64,000 nt of DNA from Aliiroseovarius sp. S1339. GTDB taxonomy: Bacteria > Pseudomonadota > Alphaproteobacteria > Rhodobacterales > Rhodobacteraceae. The DNA is taken from positions 1-64,000 of the forward strand of contig NZ_JALPQG010000002.1 in assembly GCF_023195695.1 (NCBI RefSeq). Reading direction: 5' to 3'. A program made the position numbers and the translations under genes. A model generated the notes under the pieces. The model was not told the origin of the DNA and did no database searches. It worked only from the letters and a program-made list of their open reading frames with translations. Every line of letters starts with the position of its first letter. The first letter of the stretch is position 1. Positions 9,620-19,448 of the stretch are shown one piece after another.

Positions 9620-10380
9620 TGAAAGATCAGCAAGCTCTGTTTCAATTTCTTCTCAGGATGGGCGACAACAGCCTGATCCTTGGCCACCGGGTCAGCGAAT
9701 GGTGCGGCTTGTCGCCTGTGTTGGAAGAAGACATCGCACTGGCCAACACCGCGCTGGACCTGATCGGTCAGACGCAATTCTGGCTGGGTCTGGCGGGCGA
9801 GGTTGAAGACAAAGGCCGCACGGCTGATGACCTCGCCTTCCTGCGCGACGCATGGGATTTCCGTAATGTGCTTATGGTCGAACTGCCCAACGGCGATTTC
9901 GGCCAGACCATGATGCGCCAGTTTCTTTACGACGCATGGTCGTCGATCATGGTCGGTCGCCTGATCAAGAGCAGTGATAAACGCATCGCTGATATCGCCG
10001 AGAAGGCCTCGAAGGAAATTGCCTATCACGTCGAGCGGTCGGCTGACACCGTGGTTGGTCTTGGTGACGGGTCCGAGGAAAGCCACGCAAGGATGCAAGC
10101 CGCGCTCGACTACCTCTGGCCTTATGTGGGCGAGATGTTTGACGGCGACGAGGTTGATGCGGCCATGGTCGCCGCCGGCATTGCCCCCGATCCCGCGTCC
10201 TTGCGCGAAGAATACGACGCGCTGGTGAACAAGGTGCTGTCCGAGGCCACCCTGAAAGTGCCGACAGACGTGTTCCACCACAAAGGCGGGCGCACGGGCT
10301 ATATGCACACCGAACATCTGGGCCACCTTCTGACCAGCATGCAGTGGCTGCAACGCGCTTATCCCGGTGCGACCTGGTAA
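9619..10380 (+). CDS. paaC: Phenylacetyl-CoA epoxidase subunit PaaC
   Basis: 253 aa. Ferritin-like partner subunit that forms the stable PaaAC core of the epoxidase; in studied enzymes it lost the catalytic iron centre and is structural. Seen: LGHRVSEWCG near the N-terminus, an ALDLIGQTQFWL helix, and KEIAYHVERS, all PaaC hallmarks. ATG 9619 overlaps the paaB stop by one base, and its stop overlaps the paaD start (TAATG). Confidence 0.95.
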   Translation: MKDQQALFQFLLRMGDNSLILGHRVSEWCGLSPVLEEDIALANTALDLIGQTQFWLGLAGEVEDKGRTADDLAFLRDAWDFRNVLMVELPNGDFGQTMMRQFLYDAWSSIMVGRLIKSSDKRIADIAEKASKEIAYHVERSADTVVGLGDGSEESHARMQAALDYLWPYVGEMFDGDEVDAAMVAAGIAPDPASLREEYDALVNKVLSEATLKVPTDVFHHKGGRTGYMHTEHLGHLLTSMQWLQRAYPGATW

Positions 10381-10841
10381 TGGGCCAGCCCTCGGTTGAT
10401 ACGATCTGGGACTGGCTCGACCAAGTGCCCGACCCCGAGATCCCAGTGATCTCGCTGGTCGATCTTGGCATCATCCGGGACGTGCAGTGGGAAGGTGACA
10501 TGTTGAATGTCACCGTCACACCCACCTATTCGGGCTGCCCGGCCACTACGATCATCAACCTTGATATCCAAACCGCGTTGAAGAACCACGGGATCGAAAA
10601 GCTGACACTACACCGACAGCTTTCCCCGGCCTGGACCACCGACTGGCTGACCGACAAGGGCAAGGCGGCGCTTGAGAAATTCGGCATCGCCCCACCGTCG
10701 GCCAAGGGCGAACCGGAACGCTGCCCCAATTGTGGTGGTCACGATCTGGAACGCACCAGCCAGTTCGGCTCGACCCCCTGCAAGGCACTGTGGCGATGCC
10801 GCGACTGCCTTGAACCTTTCGACTATTTCAAGTGCATCTGA
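10380..10841 (+). CDS. paaD: PaaD, Fe-S maturation protein of the phenylacetate operon
   Basis: 153 aa. DUF59/MIP18-type protein thought to help iron-sulphur cluster assembly for the PaaE reductase. The DUF59 core includes the DPEIPVISLVDLG segment (about residues 15-27) and YSGCPAT, with its conserved Cys. The C-terminus has a zinc-ribbon-like set CPNC, TPCKA, CRDC and a final Cys. It is coupled to paaC by a TAATG overlap. Confidence 0.94.
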   Translation: MGQPSVDTIWDWLDQVPDPEIPVISLVDLGIIRDVQWEGDMLNVTVTPTYSGCPATTIINLDIQTALKNHGIEKLTLHRQLSPAWTTDWLTDKGKAALEKFGIAPPSAKGEPERCPNCGGHDLERTSQFGSTPCKALWRCRDCLEPFDYFKCI

Positions 10842-10861
10842 CTGCATTGAGGAGACCCAAC

Positions 10862-11926
10862 ATGGCGCGCTTCCACAGCCTTACCGTGACCGACATCCAG
10901 AAAACCATCCGTGACGCGGTGGTGGTGACGCTGACTCCGGACGATCCTGAGGCCTTCAACTATACCCAAGGCCAATATCTGACCTTCCGCCGCGACTTCG
11001 ACGGGCAGGAATTGCGCCGCTCCTATTCGATCTGTTCGGGGCTGGACGATGGCAAGCTGCAAGTTGGCATCAAACGGGTCGATGGCGGCGCGTTCTCGAC
11101 TTGGGCGAACGAGGACTTAAAGCAGGGCGACACGGTTGAGGCCATGTCTCCCATGGGCAACTTCTTCGTGCCCTTGGCGCCGGATCTGGACCGCCACTAT
11201 CTGGGCTTTGCGGGGGGGTCTGGCATCACACCGGTTCTGTCGATCATCAAGACGACACTGGCACGCGAACCGAATGCGCAGTTCACGCTGGTCTATGCCA
11301 ACAAGGCCATCAACACGATCATGTTCCGCGAAGAGCTGGAAGACCTCAAGAACCGCTATATGGGCCGCTTCAACGTGATCCACATCCTTGAAAGCGACGC
11401 GCAGGATATCGACCTGTTCACCGGGCTGGTGGACGCAGAAAAATGCGCCCAACTGTTCAAGCACTGGATCGACATCAAGTCGGTCGACACTGCCTTCATT
11501 TGCGGACCCGAACCTATGATGCTGGGCATTGCCAAGGCGCTTCGCGACCACGGGCTGGATGACGCGCAGATTAAGTTTGAGCTGTTCGCCTCGGGCCAAC
11601 CCGGTCGCGCTGCAAAGAAAGCCGCCAGCAAAGCGGCAGTGAAAGGCGACGGGATCAAAGCCGTCGTCGCGTTGGACGGGGCCAGCCGGTCCTTCACGAT
11701 GGACGCCGAAACCTCGATCCTCGACGCGGCCTTGGCCAACAACATCGACGCGCCCTACGCCTGCAAGGCCGGGGTCTGTTCGACCTGTCGCTGCAAGGTG
11801 ATCGAGGGCGATGTCGAAATGCTGACCAACCACGCATTGGAAGATTACGAGGTCGAGAAGGGCTATGTTCTGTCCTGCCAATCCTATGCCAAGTCAGCAA
11901 AAGTCGTCGTCGATTACGACCAGTAA
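10862..11926 (+). CDS. paaE: Phenylacetyl-CoA epoxidase reductase PaaE
   Basis: 354 aa NAD(P)H:ferredoxin-type reductase that feeds electrons to the PaaA di-iron site. An FAD-binding domain (RRSYSICSG, about 44-52) and an NAD-binding domain (FAGGSGITP, about 118-126) are followed by a C-terminal plant-type [2Fe-2S] domain with Cys in YACKAGVCSTCRC and a fourth Cys in LSCQSY. ATG 10862 follows a GAGGA site. It is the last of the paaABCDE set. Confidence 0.95.
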   Translation: MARFHSLTVTDIQKTIRDAVVVTLTPDDPEAFNYTQGQYLTFRRDFDGQELRRSYSICSGLDDGKLQVGIKRVDGGAFSTWANEDLKQGDTVEAMSPMGNFFVPLAPDLDRHYLGFAGGSGITPVLSIIKTTLAREPNAQFTLVYANKAINTIMFREELEDLKNRYMGRFNVIHILESDAQDIDLFTGLVDAEKCAQLFKHWIDIKSVDTAFICGPEPMMLGIAKALRDHGLDDAQIKFELFASGQPGRAAKKAASKAAVKGDGIKAVVALDGASRSFTMDAETSILDAALANNIDAPYACKAGVCSTCRCKVIEGDVEMLTNHALEDYEVEKGYVLSCQSYAKSAKVVVDYDQ

Positions 11927-11948
11927 CCCCAACGGAACGGAGAACGCC

Positions 11949-12707
11949 ATGTCTGAGATGAGCATCACCGACTATCTGGCCCAAGGGGGCGTATTGACCG
12001 CACCGGGCAATGTGCCCGCACGCTATCGGGCCGAGCTTATGCGCCTGATGGCAACTTTCGTGGACAGCGCGCTGGCGGGGGCAGCTGGCTTTGCCGATAT
12101 CGTCAACCAGGGCCCCGGCATCAAGGAACGTATCGCAGCCTCAAAGATTGTGCTGGAAAAGACTGACAATGCCGACAAGGTGCTGTCGATCATGGGCGAA
12201 TTTGGCGCGGACACTGCACGCTATGCCAACCACCACCCGTGGACGGATCGCTTGGCCCGCGACGCCGATATTGGCACCTCGCGCACGGATACGGACATGC
12301 GGCTGGCCGTCTTCAACTACCCGCTGGAAGGCTGGTCGGACGCGGTGGTGATGAACCTTCTGATGGGGCTGGCCGTCGGTGTGCAGATGGGCGAGTTCAA
12401 GCGGGTGTCTTATGCGCCGCTGGCTGAAGTATTTCGTGCCATTGCGCCGGTTGAAGCCCGTCACGCCGAACTGGCCGCCGAAGGAATTGCCCGACTGATT
12501 GATACCGGCACCGACATCGCGACACTGCAAGCCAGCGTCGATTACTGGTGGCCGCGTGTGGCGGCAAGCTTCGGCAAGGATATCTCGACCCGCGCGGCGC
12601 AATTGCAGGCTTTCGGCTTGCGCAACTCGACCAATGCCGAACTGCGCGAGGAATGGGAAGCCACGGCCGCGACCGAGCTTTCAAAACTTGGCCTAAGCGC
12701 GCCCTAA
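11949..12707 (+). CDS. Extra PaaA/PaaC-like ferritin-fold protein in the paa operon
   Basis: 252 aa, related by helix pattern to the Paa oxygenase AC subunits but clearly distinct from paaA and paaC upstream. Helices near KIVLEKTDNADKVLS and PVEARHAELAAEG line up with the two iron-binding helices of PaaA. The second retains ExxH (Glu-Ala-Arg-His), whereas the first reads NADK where PaaA has EAGH. Loss of half the ligands suggests a structural, regulatory or altered-metal role. It sits 22 bp after paaE and 38 bp before paaZ, so it is very likely co-expressed. ATG 11949 follows a GGAG site. Function is not known to me. Confidence 0.75.
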   Translation: MSEMSITDYLAQGGVLTAPGNVPARYRAELMRLMATFVDSALAGAAGFADIVNQGPGIKERIAASKIVLEKTDNADKVLSIMGEFGADTARYANHHPWTDRLARDADIGTSRTDTDMRLAVFNYPLEGWSDAVVMNLLMGLAVGVQMGEFKRVSYAPLAEVFRAIAPVEARHAELAAEGIARLIDTGTDIATLQASVDYWWPRVAASFGKDISTRAAQLQAFGLRNSTNAELREEWEATAATELSKLGLSAP

Positions 12708-12745
12708 GCCGCCCGCCCCCTGACATTTCCGACGAAGGACAGAGC

Positions 12746-14773
12746 ATGACCCTGATGAAAGTCTCCAGCTTCGCGGCTGGCAAATGGATTGCCCCCGGCG
12801 CCAATGCGCGCCCGATCGCCTCGGCCATTACCGGCGCGAAGATCGCCGAAGCCGGTGGGGCAGATATCAACAAGCAGGCGATGCTGGATTATGGGCGCAA
12901 TGTGGGCGGCCCTGCCCTGCGCGCCATGGGGTTTCACGACCGCGCCAAAATGCTGAAAGCACTGGCCGCCCATCTGGGTGGGCACAAGCAGGCGCTTTAT
13001 GACCTGAGCTTCGACACCGGCGCCACGCAATCCGATCACATGATCGACATTGATGGCGGCGTCGGCACCATGTTTGTGTTCGCCTCTAAGGGTCGGCGCG
13101 AAATGCCGGACGGCCAAATCTATCTGGACGGCGAGATCGAACAGCTGAGCCGCAATGGCACCTTCCTTGGCATGCACATTGCAACGCCCCTGAAAGGCGT
13201 GGCCGTGCACATCAACGCCTTCAACTTCCCGGTCTGGGGGATGTTGGAAAAACTCGCCCCGACCCTGTTGGCGGGCGTGCCTGCCATCGTAAAGCCAGCG
13301 ACCTCGACGTGCTATGTGACCGAAGTCGCCGTGCGCATCATGCTGGACAGCGGCATTCTTCCTGAGGGCGCGTTGCAGTTGATTTCCGGCGGCACGGGCG
13401 ATCTGCTGGACCGGCTTGGCCCACAAGATATCGTCAGCTTCACCGGTTCGGCGAAAACCGCCAGTATGTTGCGGTCAAACCCGAATATCCTGAAGAACTC
13501 TGTGCGGTTTGTGGCGGAACAAGACAGCCTGAATGCGTCGATCCTAGGTCCAGATGTCACGCCGGACACCCCGGAATTTGACCTTTTCATCAAAGAGGTG
13601 CACCGCGAGATGACCACGAAAGCGGGGCAGAAATGCACCGCCATCCGCCGCATCATCGCACCCGACGCACAGGTTCAAAACGTGATCGAAGCGCTGTCCG
13701 CGCGACTGGCAAAAACCGTCATCGGTGACCCGCGCGATGAAGCGACCCGCATGGGTGCTTTGGTATCTGCGGGTCAGAAGATCGACGTGCTGGAAAAAGC
13801 CGCGGCCATCGGATCGGAAAGCAAACTGGTCTATGGCGACCCGGACGACAACGACTTCGCGGGTGGGGTGGATGCGGGTGCGTTCGTGAAACCAATGCTC
13901 TTTCACTGCGAAGACCCCGACACCGCCACGGTGGTGCACGAGACGGAAGCTTTCGGGCCCGTCTCAACCATCATGGGCTATCGTGACATTGCGCACGCCA
14001 TCGACCTTGCCAACAAGGGCGAAGGATCGCTGGTGGCCTCTGTCATCACAGCCTCCGGCGAGGTGGCGCGCGAGGTCGCGATGGGCGCAGGCGCGTTCCA
14101 CGGGCGGCTCTATTTCAACAACGCAACCTCAATGAAGGAAAGCACCGGCCACGGCAGTCCCCTGCCCCACATGGTGCATGGCGGCCCCGGTCGCGCGGGC
14201 GGCGGCGAGGAAATGGGCGGCGTGCGCGGCGTTCTGCATTACATGCAACGCACCGCCATTCAGGGCAGCCCTGACATCCTGACCGCTATTGGCGGCAAAT
14301 GGGTGCCCGGCGCGACCGAGATCAAAGGCCCTGCCCACCCCTTCACCCGCAAATTCGGCGCGCTTTCGATCGGAGAGACGTTACATTCCAAGTCGCGCGA
14401 AATCTCGACCGATGATATCGAGAAATTCGCGCATTTCACCGGCGACACGTTCTATGCCCACATGGACAGCGAAGCGGCGAAACGGAACCCCTTCTTCCCG
14501 GACCGCGTGGCGCATGGCTATCTACTGCTGAGCTTTGCGGCAGGGCTGTTCGTGGAACCCGACGAAGGCCCGGTGCTGGCGAATACGGGGCTTGATAGCT
14601 TGCGCTTCATGAAACCGGTCGAGGCTGGCGACAGCATCGCCGTCCGCCTGACCGTTAAGGCCAAGACCCGTCGCACAGATGAGTATGGCGAAGTGCGTTG
14701 GCATGTAACCCTGACCAATCAGGATCAAGAGCTGGTGGCGGAATACGAACTGTTGACCATGAACGCCTACTGA
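12746..14773 (+). CDS. paaZ: PaaZ: oxepin-CoA hydrolase / 3-oxo-5,6-dehydrosuberyl-CoA semialdehyde dehydrogenase
   Basis: 675 aa fusion enzyme that opens oxepin-CoA and oxidises the resulting semialdehyde, preventing build-up of a reactive aldehyde. Residues 1-515 form an aldehyde dehydrogenase domain with [15 protein letters not shown], the cofactor-loop FTGSAKTA and catalytic Cys in [10 protein letters not shown]. Residues 530-675 form an R-specific hydratase (MaoC) domain with DTFYAHMD (Asp/His pair) and [11 protein letters not shown] 12746 was chosen because a longer frame overlaps the preceding gene. Length matches E. coli PaaZ (681). Confidence 0.95.
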   Translation: MTLMKVSSFAAGKWIAPGANARPIASAITGAKIAEAGGADINKQAMLDYGRNVGGPALRAMGFHDRAKMLKALAAHLGGHKQALYDLSFDTGATQSDHMIDIDGGVGTMFVFASKGRREMPDGQIYLDGEIEQLSRNGTFLGMHIATPLKGVAVHINAFNFPVWGMLEKLAPTLLAGVPAIVKPATSTCYVTEVAVRIMLDSGILPEGALQLISGGTGDLLDRLGPQDIVSFTGSAKTASMLRSNPNILKNSVRFVAEQDSLNASILGPDVTPDTPEFDLFIKEVHREMTTKAGQKCTAIRRIIAPDAQVQNVIEALSARLAKTVIGDPRDEATRMGALVSAGQKIDVLEKAAAIGSESKLVYGDPDDNDFAGGVDAGAFVKPMLFHCEDPDTATVVHETEAFGPVSTIMGYRDIAHAIDLANKGEGSLVASVITASGEVAREVAMGAGAFHGRLYFNNATSMKESTGHGSPLPHMVHGGPGRAGGGEEMGGVRGVLHYMQRTAIQGSPDILTAIGGKWVPGATEIKGPAHPFTRKFGALSIGETLHSKSREISTDDIEKFAHFTGDTFYAHMDSEAAKRNPFFPDRVAHGYLLLSFAAGLFVEPDEGPVLANTGLDSLRFMKPVEAGDSIAVRLTVKAKTRRTDEYGEVRWHVTLTNQDQELVAEYELLTMNAY

Positions 14774-14965
14774 CGCGATGGGCCAGTGGATTTGGCCTAC
14801 TACTTCCACAAGACCTGCAATCCGTCCCGACCTGCGTTCGGGGCATTGGCGATGTGTGGGGGTATTCGGTTGCGCCGAAAGACGGCGGAGCCAGCGCGGT
14901 TTTGAGTCTCGATCATGAGACGTATCAACAGGTAATGCCGGCAGGTGAATTGAGGATAACCCACA

Positions 14966-15451
14966 GTGCTGAAACGTCGCGCCATGCAAACAATTGAGTT
15001 GGAAGTCTTTCTACCAGCGGACACCGCAATTGTTTGGGATCATATTCTTCAGCCGCGTCTTTTTTGTTTTGTGGCCAAGGGGGTGCTGACGTTTAAACCC
15101 GTTAACCCCAGTGCTTTTCCGGAGCGTTGGTCAGCAGGCCAATACAGAGTTCGTAAGTATTTATGGGGCCTGCTGCCGATGGGGTGGCAGGTCATCGACA
15201 TTGAGTTTTTGCCAGATCAGGGACGGCCACACCGATTGCGCGACAATGGCCGTGGTTGGATGGTACCGACTTGGGATCACACAATGATAGTCGAGCCTGC
15301 CCAAGGCGGCACCCGATACACCGATTACGTGAAGATCGAAGCGGGCGTTTTGACACCCCTGGTCGCGGTGTTCGCCCGCCACTTCTATAAACACAGGCAA
15401 AGACGCTGGCAGAAGCTCATCGCGGCAGATTTTGACTATACGGTATCTTGA
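14966..15451 (+). CDS. SRPBCC (START-like) ligand-binding protein
   Basis: 161 aa. N-terminal IELEVFLPADTAIVWDHIL, the central WDHTMIVEP strand and a C-terminal long helix (about 130-158) fit the SRPBCC/polyketide-cyclase fold, which binds hydrophobic ligands in a deep pocket. The assigned start is GTG, preceded by GAGGA at 9 bp; an ATG 18 bp further in (14984) is an alternative. The ligand and pathway cannot be inferred. It lies alone between the paa operon and a convergent transglycosylase. Confidence 0.7.
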   Translation: MLKRRAMQTIELEVFLPADTAIVWDHILQPRLFCFVAKGVLTFKPVNPSAFPERWSAGQYRVRKYLWGLLPMGWQVIDIEFLPDQGRPHRLRDNGRGWMVPTWDHTMIVEPAQGGTRYTDYVKIEAGVLTPLVAVFARHFYKHRQRRWQKLIAADFDYTVS

Positions 15452-15602
15452 AACGGCCCATCGCGATGCTCTGACACGGGTCATTATGTCAGTTAGGGCG
15501 AATGGAGATCAAACCTAGATGGAATCGCCGCTCGATCCGATGCGTCAAATCTCGCACCCAGACGCTTGTCCGCCCCTGATACCATAGTTGCCCGAGCCGC
15601 AA

Positions 15603-16406
15603 TCAGCCGTCGATCCGCGCACCCATGATTGCGATCGCTTTCTGGTACACGGTGGCCGCATTCCACTGTTTGATCACTTTGAAATTGGGCTGGCCTTCTT
15701 GGTAACCTTTGCCGGGCTTCCATCCCTTTTTGCGCAGGAAATTTGCGGTCGAAGCCAGTGCGTCTGCCTGATTGTAGAAATCCACGCGCCCATCGCCAGA
15801 CCCGTCGACGCCATAGCGCAATGCGTTACCCGGAAGGAATTGCGTATGGCCCAATTCGCCATGTTTGGCGCCCCGCGTGTCACCATTAATCATGCCCCGA
15901 TCCACCAACATCAGCGCACCGATCGCGTGGGGCTTAAAAAAATCCGAGCGGCGGCAGTCGTAAGCCAGCGTTGTAATCGCCGACACAACCGCACTGTTAC
16001 CCATGAAGCCACCAAAGCCAGTTTCCATCCCGTGGATTGCCAGCAACACCCCGGCTGGAACGCCATAGCGTTTCTCCAGCGAGCTCAAAAAACCAGCGTT
16101 GCGGGCTTTGCGTTTGCGCCCTTGGGCAACGATTGTATCTGCTCCGCGCACTTGCATGAACTTGGACAACGAGTATTTGAATGACCGTTGGCTACGGTCG
16201 GCCTTGATGGTTGCAGTCGAATATCTTGCGGATGCCAGAGCCTTCAATCCACGTTGGCCAACACCCGCAGCTTTGGCCTCGGCGGCAAACGACGCCTTCC
16301 ATTTGTCAAAACCGCTCGAATTGTTGCCGCAAGTTGCACCCACGGCGATCCCTGCAGATAAACTCAACGAAATACCCGCGAAAGCCAGCGTTCTGAAAAT
16401 GGACAT
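15603..16406 (-). CDS. Lytic murein transglycosylase, MltB type
   Basis: 267 aa, SLT_2 family periplasmic enzyme that cleaves peptidoglycan glycan strands with formation of anhydro-muropeptides. A signal peptide covers about residues 1-24. The catalytic Glu lies in HGMETGFGG, and the family signature GELGHTQFLPGNALRYG followed by DGSGDGRVDFYNQADA is complete. It lacks the peptidoglycan-binding C-terminal domain found in longer relatives. No lipobox is present, so it is likely a free periplasmic enzyme. Confidence 0.9.
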   Translation of the reverse strand: MSIFRTLAFAGISLSLSAGIAVGATCGNNSSGFDKWKASFAAEAKAAGVGQRGLKALASARYSTATIKADRSQRSFKYSLSKFMQVRGADTIVAQGRKRKARNAGFLSSLEKRYGVPAGVLLAIHGMETGFGGFMGNSAVVSAITTLAYDCRRSDFFKPHAIGALMLVDRGMINGDTRGAKHGELGHTQFLPGNALRYGVDGSGDGRVDFYNQADALASTANFLRKKGWKPGKGYQEGQPNFKVIKQWNAATVYQKAIAIMGARIDG

Positions 16407-16564
16407 TAGAAAAGCTCCGTATCAAATATCGGCATATTGTTGCACAGGTCAGATGCTGGCGCAAAGTGAACAATTTGTGCTGTCATGGACCGCGTCCCAC
16501 ACAGCAGGGAAACATACCAACCACCCGCATCCGCCAGTTGGGAAGCAGCTCAAGCAAAACGGAG

Positions 16565-17443
16565 CTAGGCGCCAGCGAGCGCAGTTGACGTGAGCCAATC
16601 AACGACGGTTTGTGTTGATGTGCCGCGTTTCGACCCACGCGGGGCCAGCAAATAGAAATCCTGTTTGCCCATTAGTGCGTCAGGGATCACCTGAACCAGT
16701 CGATTTGCGGCAATATCGCGCTTCGCGTGAAAGTCGCTGACAAGCGCGACGCCCTGACCCGAAAGGGCTGCATCCATCGCAAGGGCAGTCTGGCTCAAGC
16801 GTAGCCCATGCCCGCCGTTATCTTCAACGTTCAGCTGTTTAAGAAACGCGGGCCAGAGATCGTGGGAATCGTGCAGTTTGGGCAGACGAGACAGCGTCGC
16901 GAGATCGAGCGGCAGGCGTTCCCCCGCGATCAGCGTAGGGGCGGCCACAGCGATGATTTTCTGGCGGAACAGCCGGATCGCATCCAGCGCGGCACCGAAC
17001 GGTGGTTGCCCGTGGCGGATGGCAAGATCGATTCCATCACTATGAAAACTTGACAGTTTTTCCGTCGCAAGAATGCGCAAATCAATTTCCGGATATGCAG
17101 CTGAGAACTCCGGCAGGTTGGGGATTAGCCATTTGGCGGCAAAGGTTGGTGTGACACTGATCACGACCTTGTTCGGTTCAGGGCGCAAGGTTTCGGTGGC
17201 GGCGTGCAGCTCCTCAAAGGCTGTCGCGATCCGCGCATGATAGCTGCGTCCGGATGGCGTGAAGGCCAGCCCTTTCGGCAACCTTTCAAACAGCGCCATC
17301 CCCAGATGCGCCTCAAGCTGGCGCACCTGCTGCGCAACGGCCCCCTGCGTCACGCCCATTTCATCGGCGGCGGCGCGGAAATTCAGGTGGCGACCTGTCA
17401 CATCAAAGGCGCGTAGACTGTTAAGGGGCGGCAACTGTGTCAT
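16565..17443 (-). CDS. LysR family transcriptional regulator (GcvA-like)
   Basis: 292 aa. Winged-helix DNA-binding domain at residues 1-65 (LNSLRAFDVTGRHLNFRAAADEMGVT) and a periplasmic-binding-protein-like effector domain from about 92. Short spacing to a divergently transcribed SDR gene (about 98 bp) suggests that it controls that gene and itself from the shared intergenic region. The effector is unknown. GcvA-like features are the N-terminal PPLNSLRAF and the LFxR near residue 52. Confidence 0.88.
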   Translation of the reverse strand: MTQLPPLNSLRAFDVTGRHLNFRAAADEMGVTQGAVAQQVRQLEAHLGMALFERLPKGLAFTPSGRSYHARIATAFEELHAATETLRPEPNKVVISVTPTFAAKWLIPNLPEFSAAYPEIDLRILATEKLSSFHSDGIDLAIRHGQPPFGAALDAIRLFRQKIIAVAAPTLIAGERLPLDLATLSRLPKLHDSHDLWPAFLKQLNVEDNGGHGLRLSQTALAMDAALSGQGVALVSDFHAKRDIAANRLVQVIPDALMGKQDFYLLAPRGSKRGTSTQTVVDWLTSTALAGA

Positions 17444-17541
17444 TTGCCGATAGTATTCCTACTGTCAGAGAATATCAATTCTGGTGCGAAAATCACATTT
17501 ATTCCGCTTAGATTAGCTGCAAGACAATGATGGAGGATGCG

Positions 17542-18246
17542 ATGTCAGTAGAAAAAGTAGCTCTGGTCACAGCAGGTGGAAGCGGCATGGGTGCCGACGC
17601 TGCGCGCAGGTTGGCGGCAGACGGCTTTCGGGTCGGAATCCTGTCATCCTCGGGCAAAGGCGAGGCGCTGGGTGAAGAGTTGGGCGGATTTGGCGTCACA
17701 GGCTCCAATCTCAACGCGGACGACCTGACCGCACTGGTGCAAGGGGCGGCGGATCGCTGGGGCCGTGTCGATGTGCTTGTCAATTCTGCAGGGCATGGAC
17801 CGAAAGGCCCTGTGTTGGACATCTCGGATGACGACTGGCACTTGGGTATGGAAGTATATCTGCTGAACGTCATTCGGCCCACCCGACTGGTGACGCCGCT
17901 GATGCAAGCGCAGGGCGGCGGGGCGATCATCAACATTTCGACCTTCGCCGCGTTTGAACCCGACCCGCTGTTTCCGACGTCAGGCGTATTTCGCGCGGGC
18001 CTTGCTGCGTTCACTAAACTTTATTCGGACAAATACGCGGCCGAGAATATCCGCATGAACAATGTCCTTCCCGGCTTCATCGACAGTCTGCTCGAAACCG
18101 ATGACCGCCGCGCGCGTATCCCGATGGGACGTTACGGGCGGGCGGATGAAGTGTCATCGCTGATCTCATGGCTGGCGTCCGCGGGCGGTGCCTACATGAC
18201 CGGCCAGAACCTGCGCATCGACGGGGGGCTGACCCGTGCCGTTTGA
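17542..18246 (+). CDS. SDR family oxidoreductase with atypical active site
   Basis: 234 aa short-chain dehydrogenase/reductase fold. The nucleotide-binding motif TAGGSGMG is near the N-terminus and the structural NSAG motif near residue 80. Where the family normally has YxxxK, the sequence reads S-G-V-F-R before AGLAAFTK, so the catalytic Tyr and Lys are replaced by Ser and Arg. NNVLPGFIDS follows, as in a conserved proteobacterial subgroup. ATG 17542 has a GGAGG site 5 bp upstream, better than an ATG 15 bp earlier. It is divergent from the LysR gene, probably its regulator. Confidence 0.82.
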   Translation: MSVEKVALVTAGGSGMGADAARRLAADGFRVGILSSSGKGEALGEELGGFGVTGSNLNADDLTALVQGAADRWGRVDVLVNSAGHGPKGPVLDISDDDWHLGMEVYLLNVIRPTRLVTPLMQAQGGGAIINISTFAAFEPDPLFPTSGVFRAGLAAFTKLYSDKYAAENIRMNNVLPGFIDSLLETDDRRARIPMGRYGRADEVSSLISWLASAGGAYMTGQNLRIDGGLTRAV

Positions 18247-18487
18247 TGCTGCAATGGCCGCCCCCACAACGATGCGCGTCACATTCATACTCAAATGGGC
18301 GGCGTCGATCATCCAGATCATGGGCTACACGGCGACCGCCTTTGGCTGGACGCCTTGGAACCTTTATCTGTTCCTTGTCGGCCTGTTTGGTTGGTTTGCG
18401 GTGGGCGTGTTATGGAACGACAGGGCGATCATGCTGATCCACATCGTCGCTTTAGGCGCCATGCTGGTCGGGATGAGCAGCAGCTGA
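18236..18487 (+). CDS. Small membrane protein, conserved in Rhodobacteraceae
   Basis: 83 aa (GTG start overlapping the SDR end by 11 bp) or 77 aa from ATG 18254. It has two to three hydrophobic segments, roughly residues 20-36, 42-60 and 66-80, with WTPWNLYLFLVGLFGW in the middle. It is translationally coupled to the SDR gene. I recognise it only as a DUF-type small membrane protein with no assigned function. Confidence 0.7.
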   Translation: MPFDAAMAAPTTMRVTFILKWAASIIQIMGYTATAFGWTPWNLYLFLVGLFGWFAVGVLWNDRAIMLIHIVALGAMLVGMSSS

Positions 18488-18584
18488 AGCGACCATAAGC
18501 ATCGGTATTTACCGGTCGCGGTCTTTGTTACCGCGCCCGGCTAGTCTTTTTATCGGCGCTAGTCTGCTACGCCTCAGCAAACCC

Positions 18585-19436
18585 TCAGCGATACAGAAGC
18601 ACCGGAATTTTCACCGTCTGGATCATTGCCGTCGTGGTCGATCCAATGATCAACTGCCTGATCCGACTATGGCCATATGCGCCCATGACCAGAAGATTGA
18701 AGCCTTCGTCTGCGACCAGCTTGGCCAGAACTTCATCAGGTTCTCCGACGGCAATACGCGGCGACGCCGAGATATTGGCAGCCTTCAGCTTGGTAACCGC
18801 TTCTTCAGCAATCATCTGAGCACTGGCTTGCTCCTGCCCAATACAAAGCACGCAAACGTCGAGATCTTCGAAAACCGGGCTTGTCGACATGCGCTCAATC
18901 GCAACTTTAGCGCTGGCGCTTCCATCATAGGCGACAAGAACCTTCGTGATGGGCTTGAATTCTCGCGAGGCCACGAACACCGGCACGGTTGAGGTACGCA
19001 CGATCCGCTCTAGGTTCGACCCGAGGTGTCCCGTAGCAAAATCTGCACCCTCGCCCCGTTTGCCGATGATGATTGCGCGAATGTCGTCTTTGACCTCGCG
19101 CACAGCATCCAACAGATCGCCTTTGCGCAACCGCAAGCTCACGTCGGGAACGCCATCTTGCTCCAGAATGGCCTTCGCATCTTCCAGAATGGCGTGGCCT
19201 TTCGTCTGCGCCAGCTTGGCCCATTGTTCGTCAAGCGTCGAAAGCTCTTCCAGCAGTGCTGACCGGGCACCAAGGCGCAGGGCCCCTGAAAGGTCCGGGG
19301 ATGCCGAGCCCTCGCGGCGACCAAGCACATGCATCGCCACAACATCAGCATTCAGCTTTTGCGCGATCCAGGCTGTATGGTGGCAGACGCTCTCGGAATA
19401 AGCCGAGCCGTCCAGCAGCGTGAGTATCTTGTCCAT
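18585..19436 (-). CDS. Tandem universal stress protein
   Basis: 283 aa made of two UspA domains (about 1-145 and 150-283). The second carries the ATP-binding signature G-x2-G-x9-G-S/T (MGAYGHSRIRQLIIGST), so it should bind ATP. Its start is 12 bp downstream of the sulP stop on the same strand, so the two are almost certainly co-transcribed; Usp proteins often accompany SulP transporters in bacteria. A role in stress or anion-uptake regulation is inferred. Confidence 0.88.
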   Translation of the reverse strand: MDKILTLLDGSAYSESVCHHTAWIAQKLNADVVAMHVLGRREGSASPDLSGALRLGARSALLEELSTLDEQWAKLAQTKGHAILEDAKAILEQDGVPDVSLRLRKGDLLDAVREVKDDIRAIIIGKRGEGADFATGHLGSNLERIVRTSTVPVFVASREFKPITKVLVAYDGSASAKVAIERMSTSPVFEDLDVCVLCIGQEQASAQMIAEEAVTKLKAANISASPRIAVGEPDEVLAKLVADEGFNLLVMGAYGHSRIRQLIIGSTTTAMIQTVKIPVLLYR

Positions 19437-19448
19437 GTCGTTCCTTCC

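Noticed and set aside
15588-16184. Plus-strand frame over the transglycosylase
   Set aside because: Antisense to a complete MltB-type enzyme.
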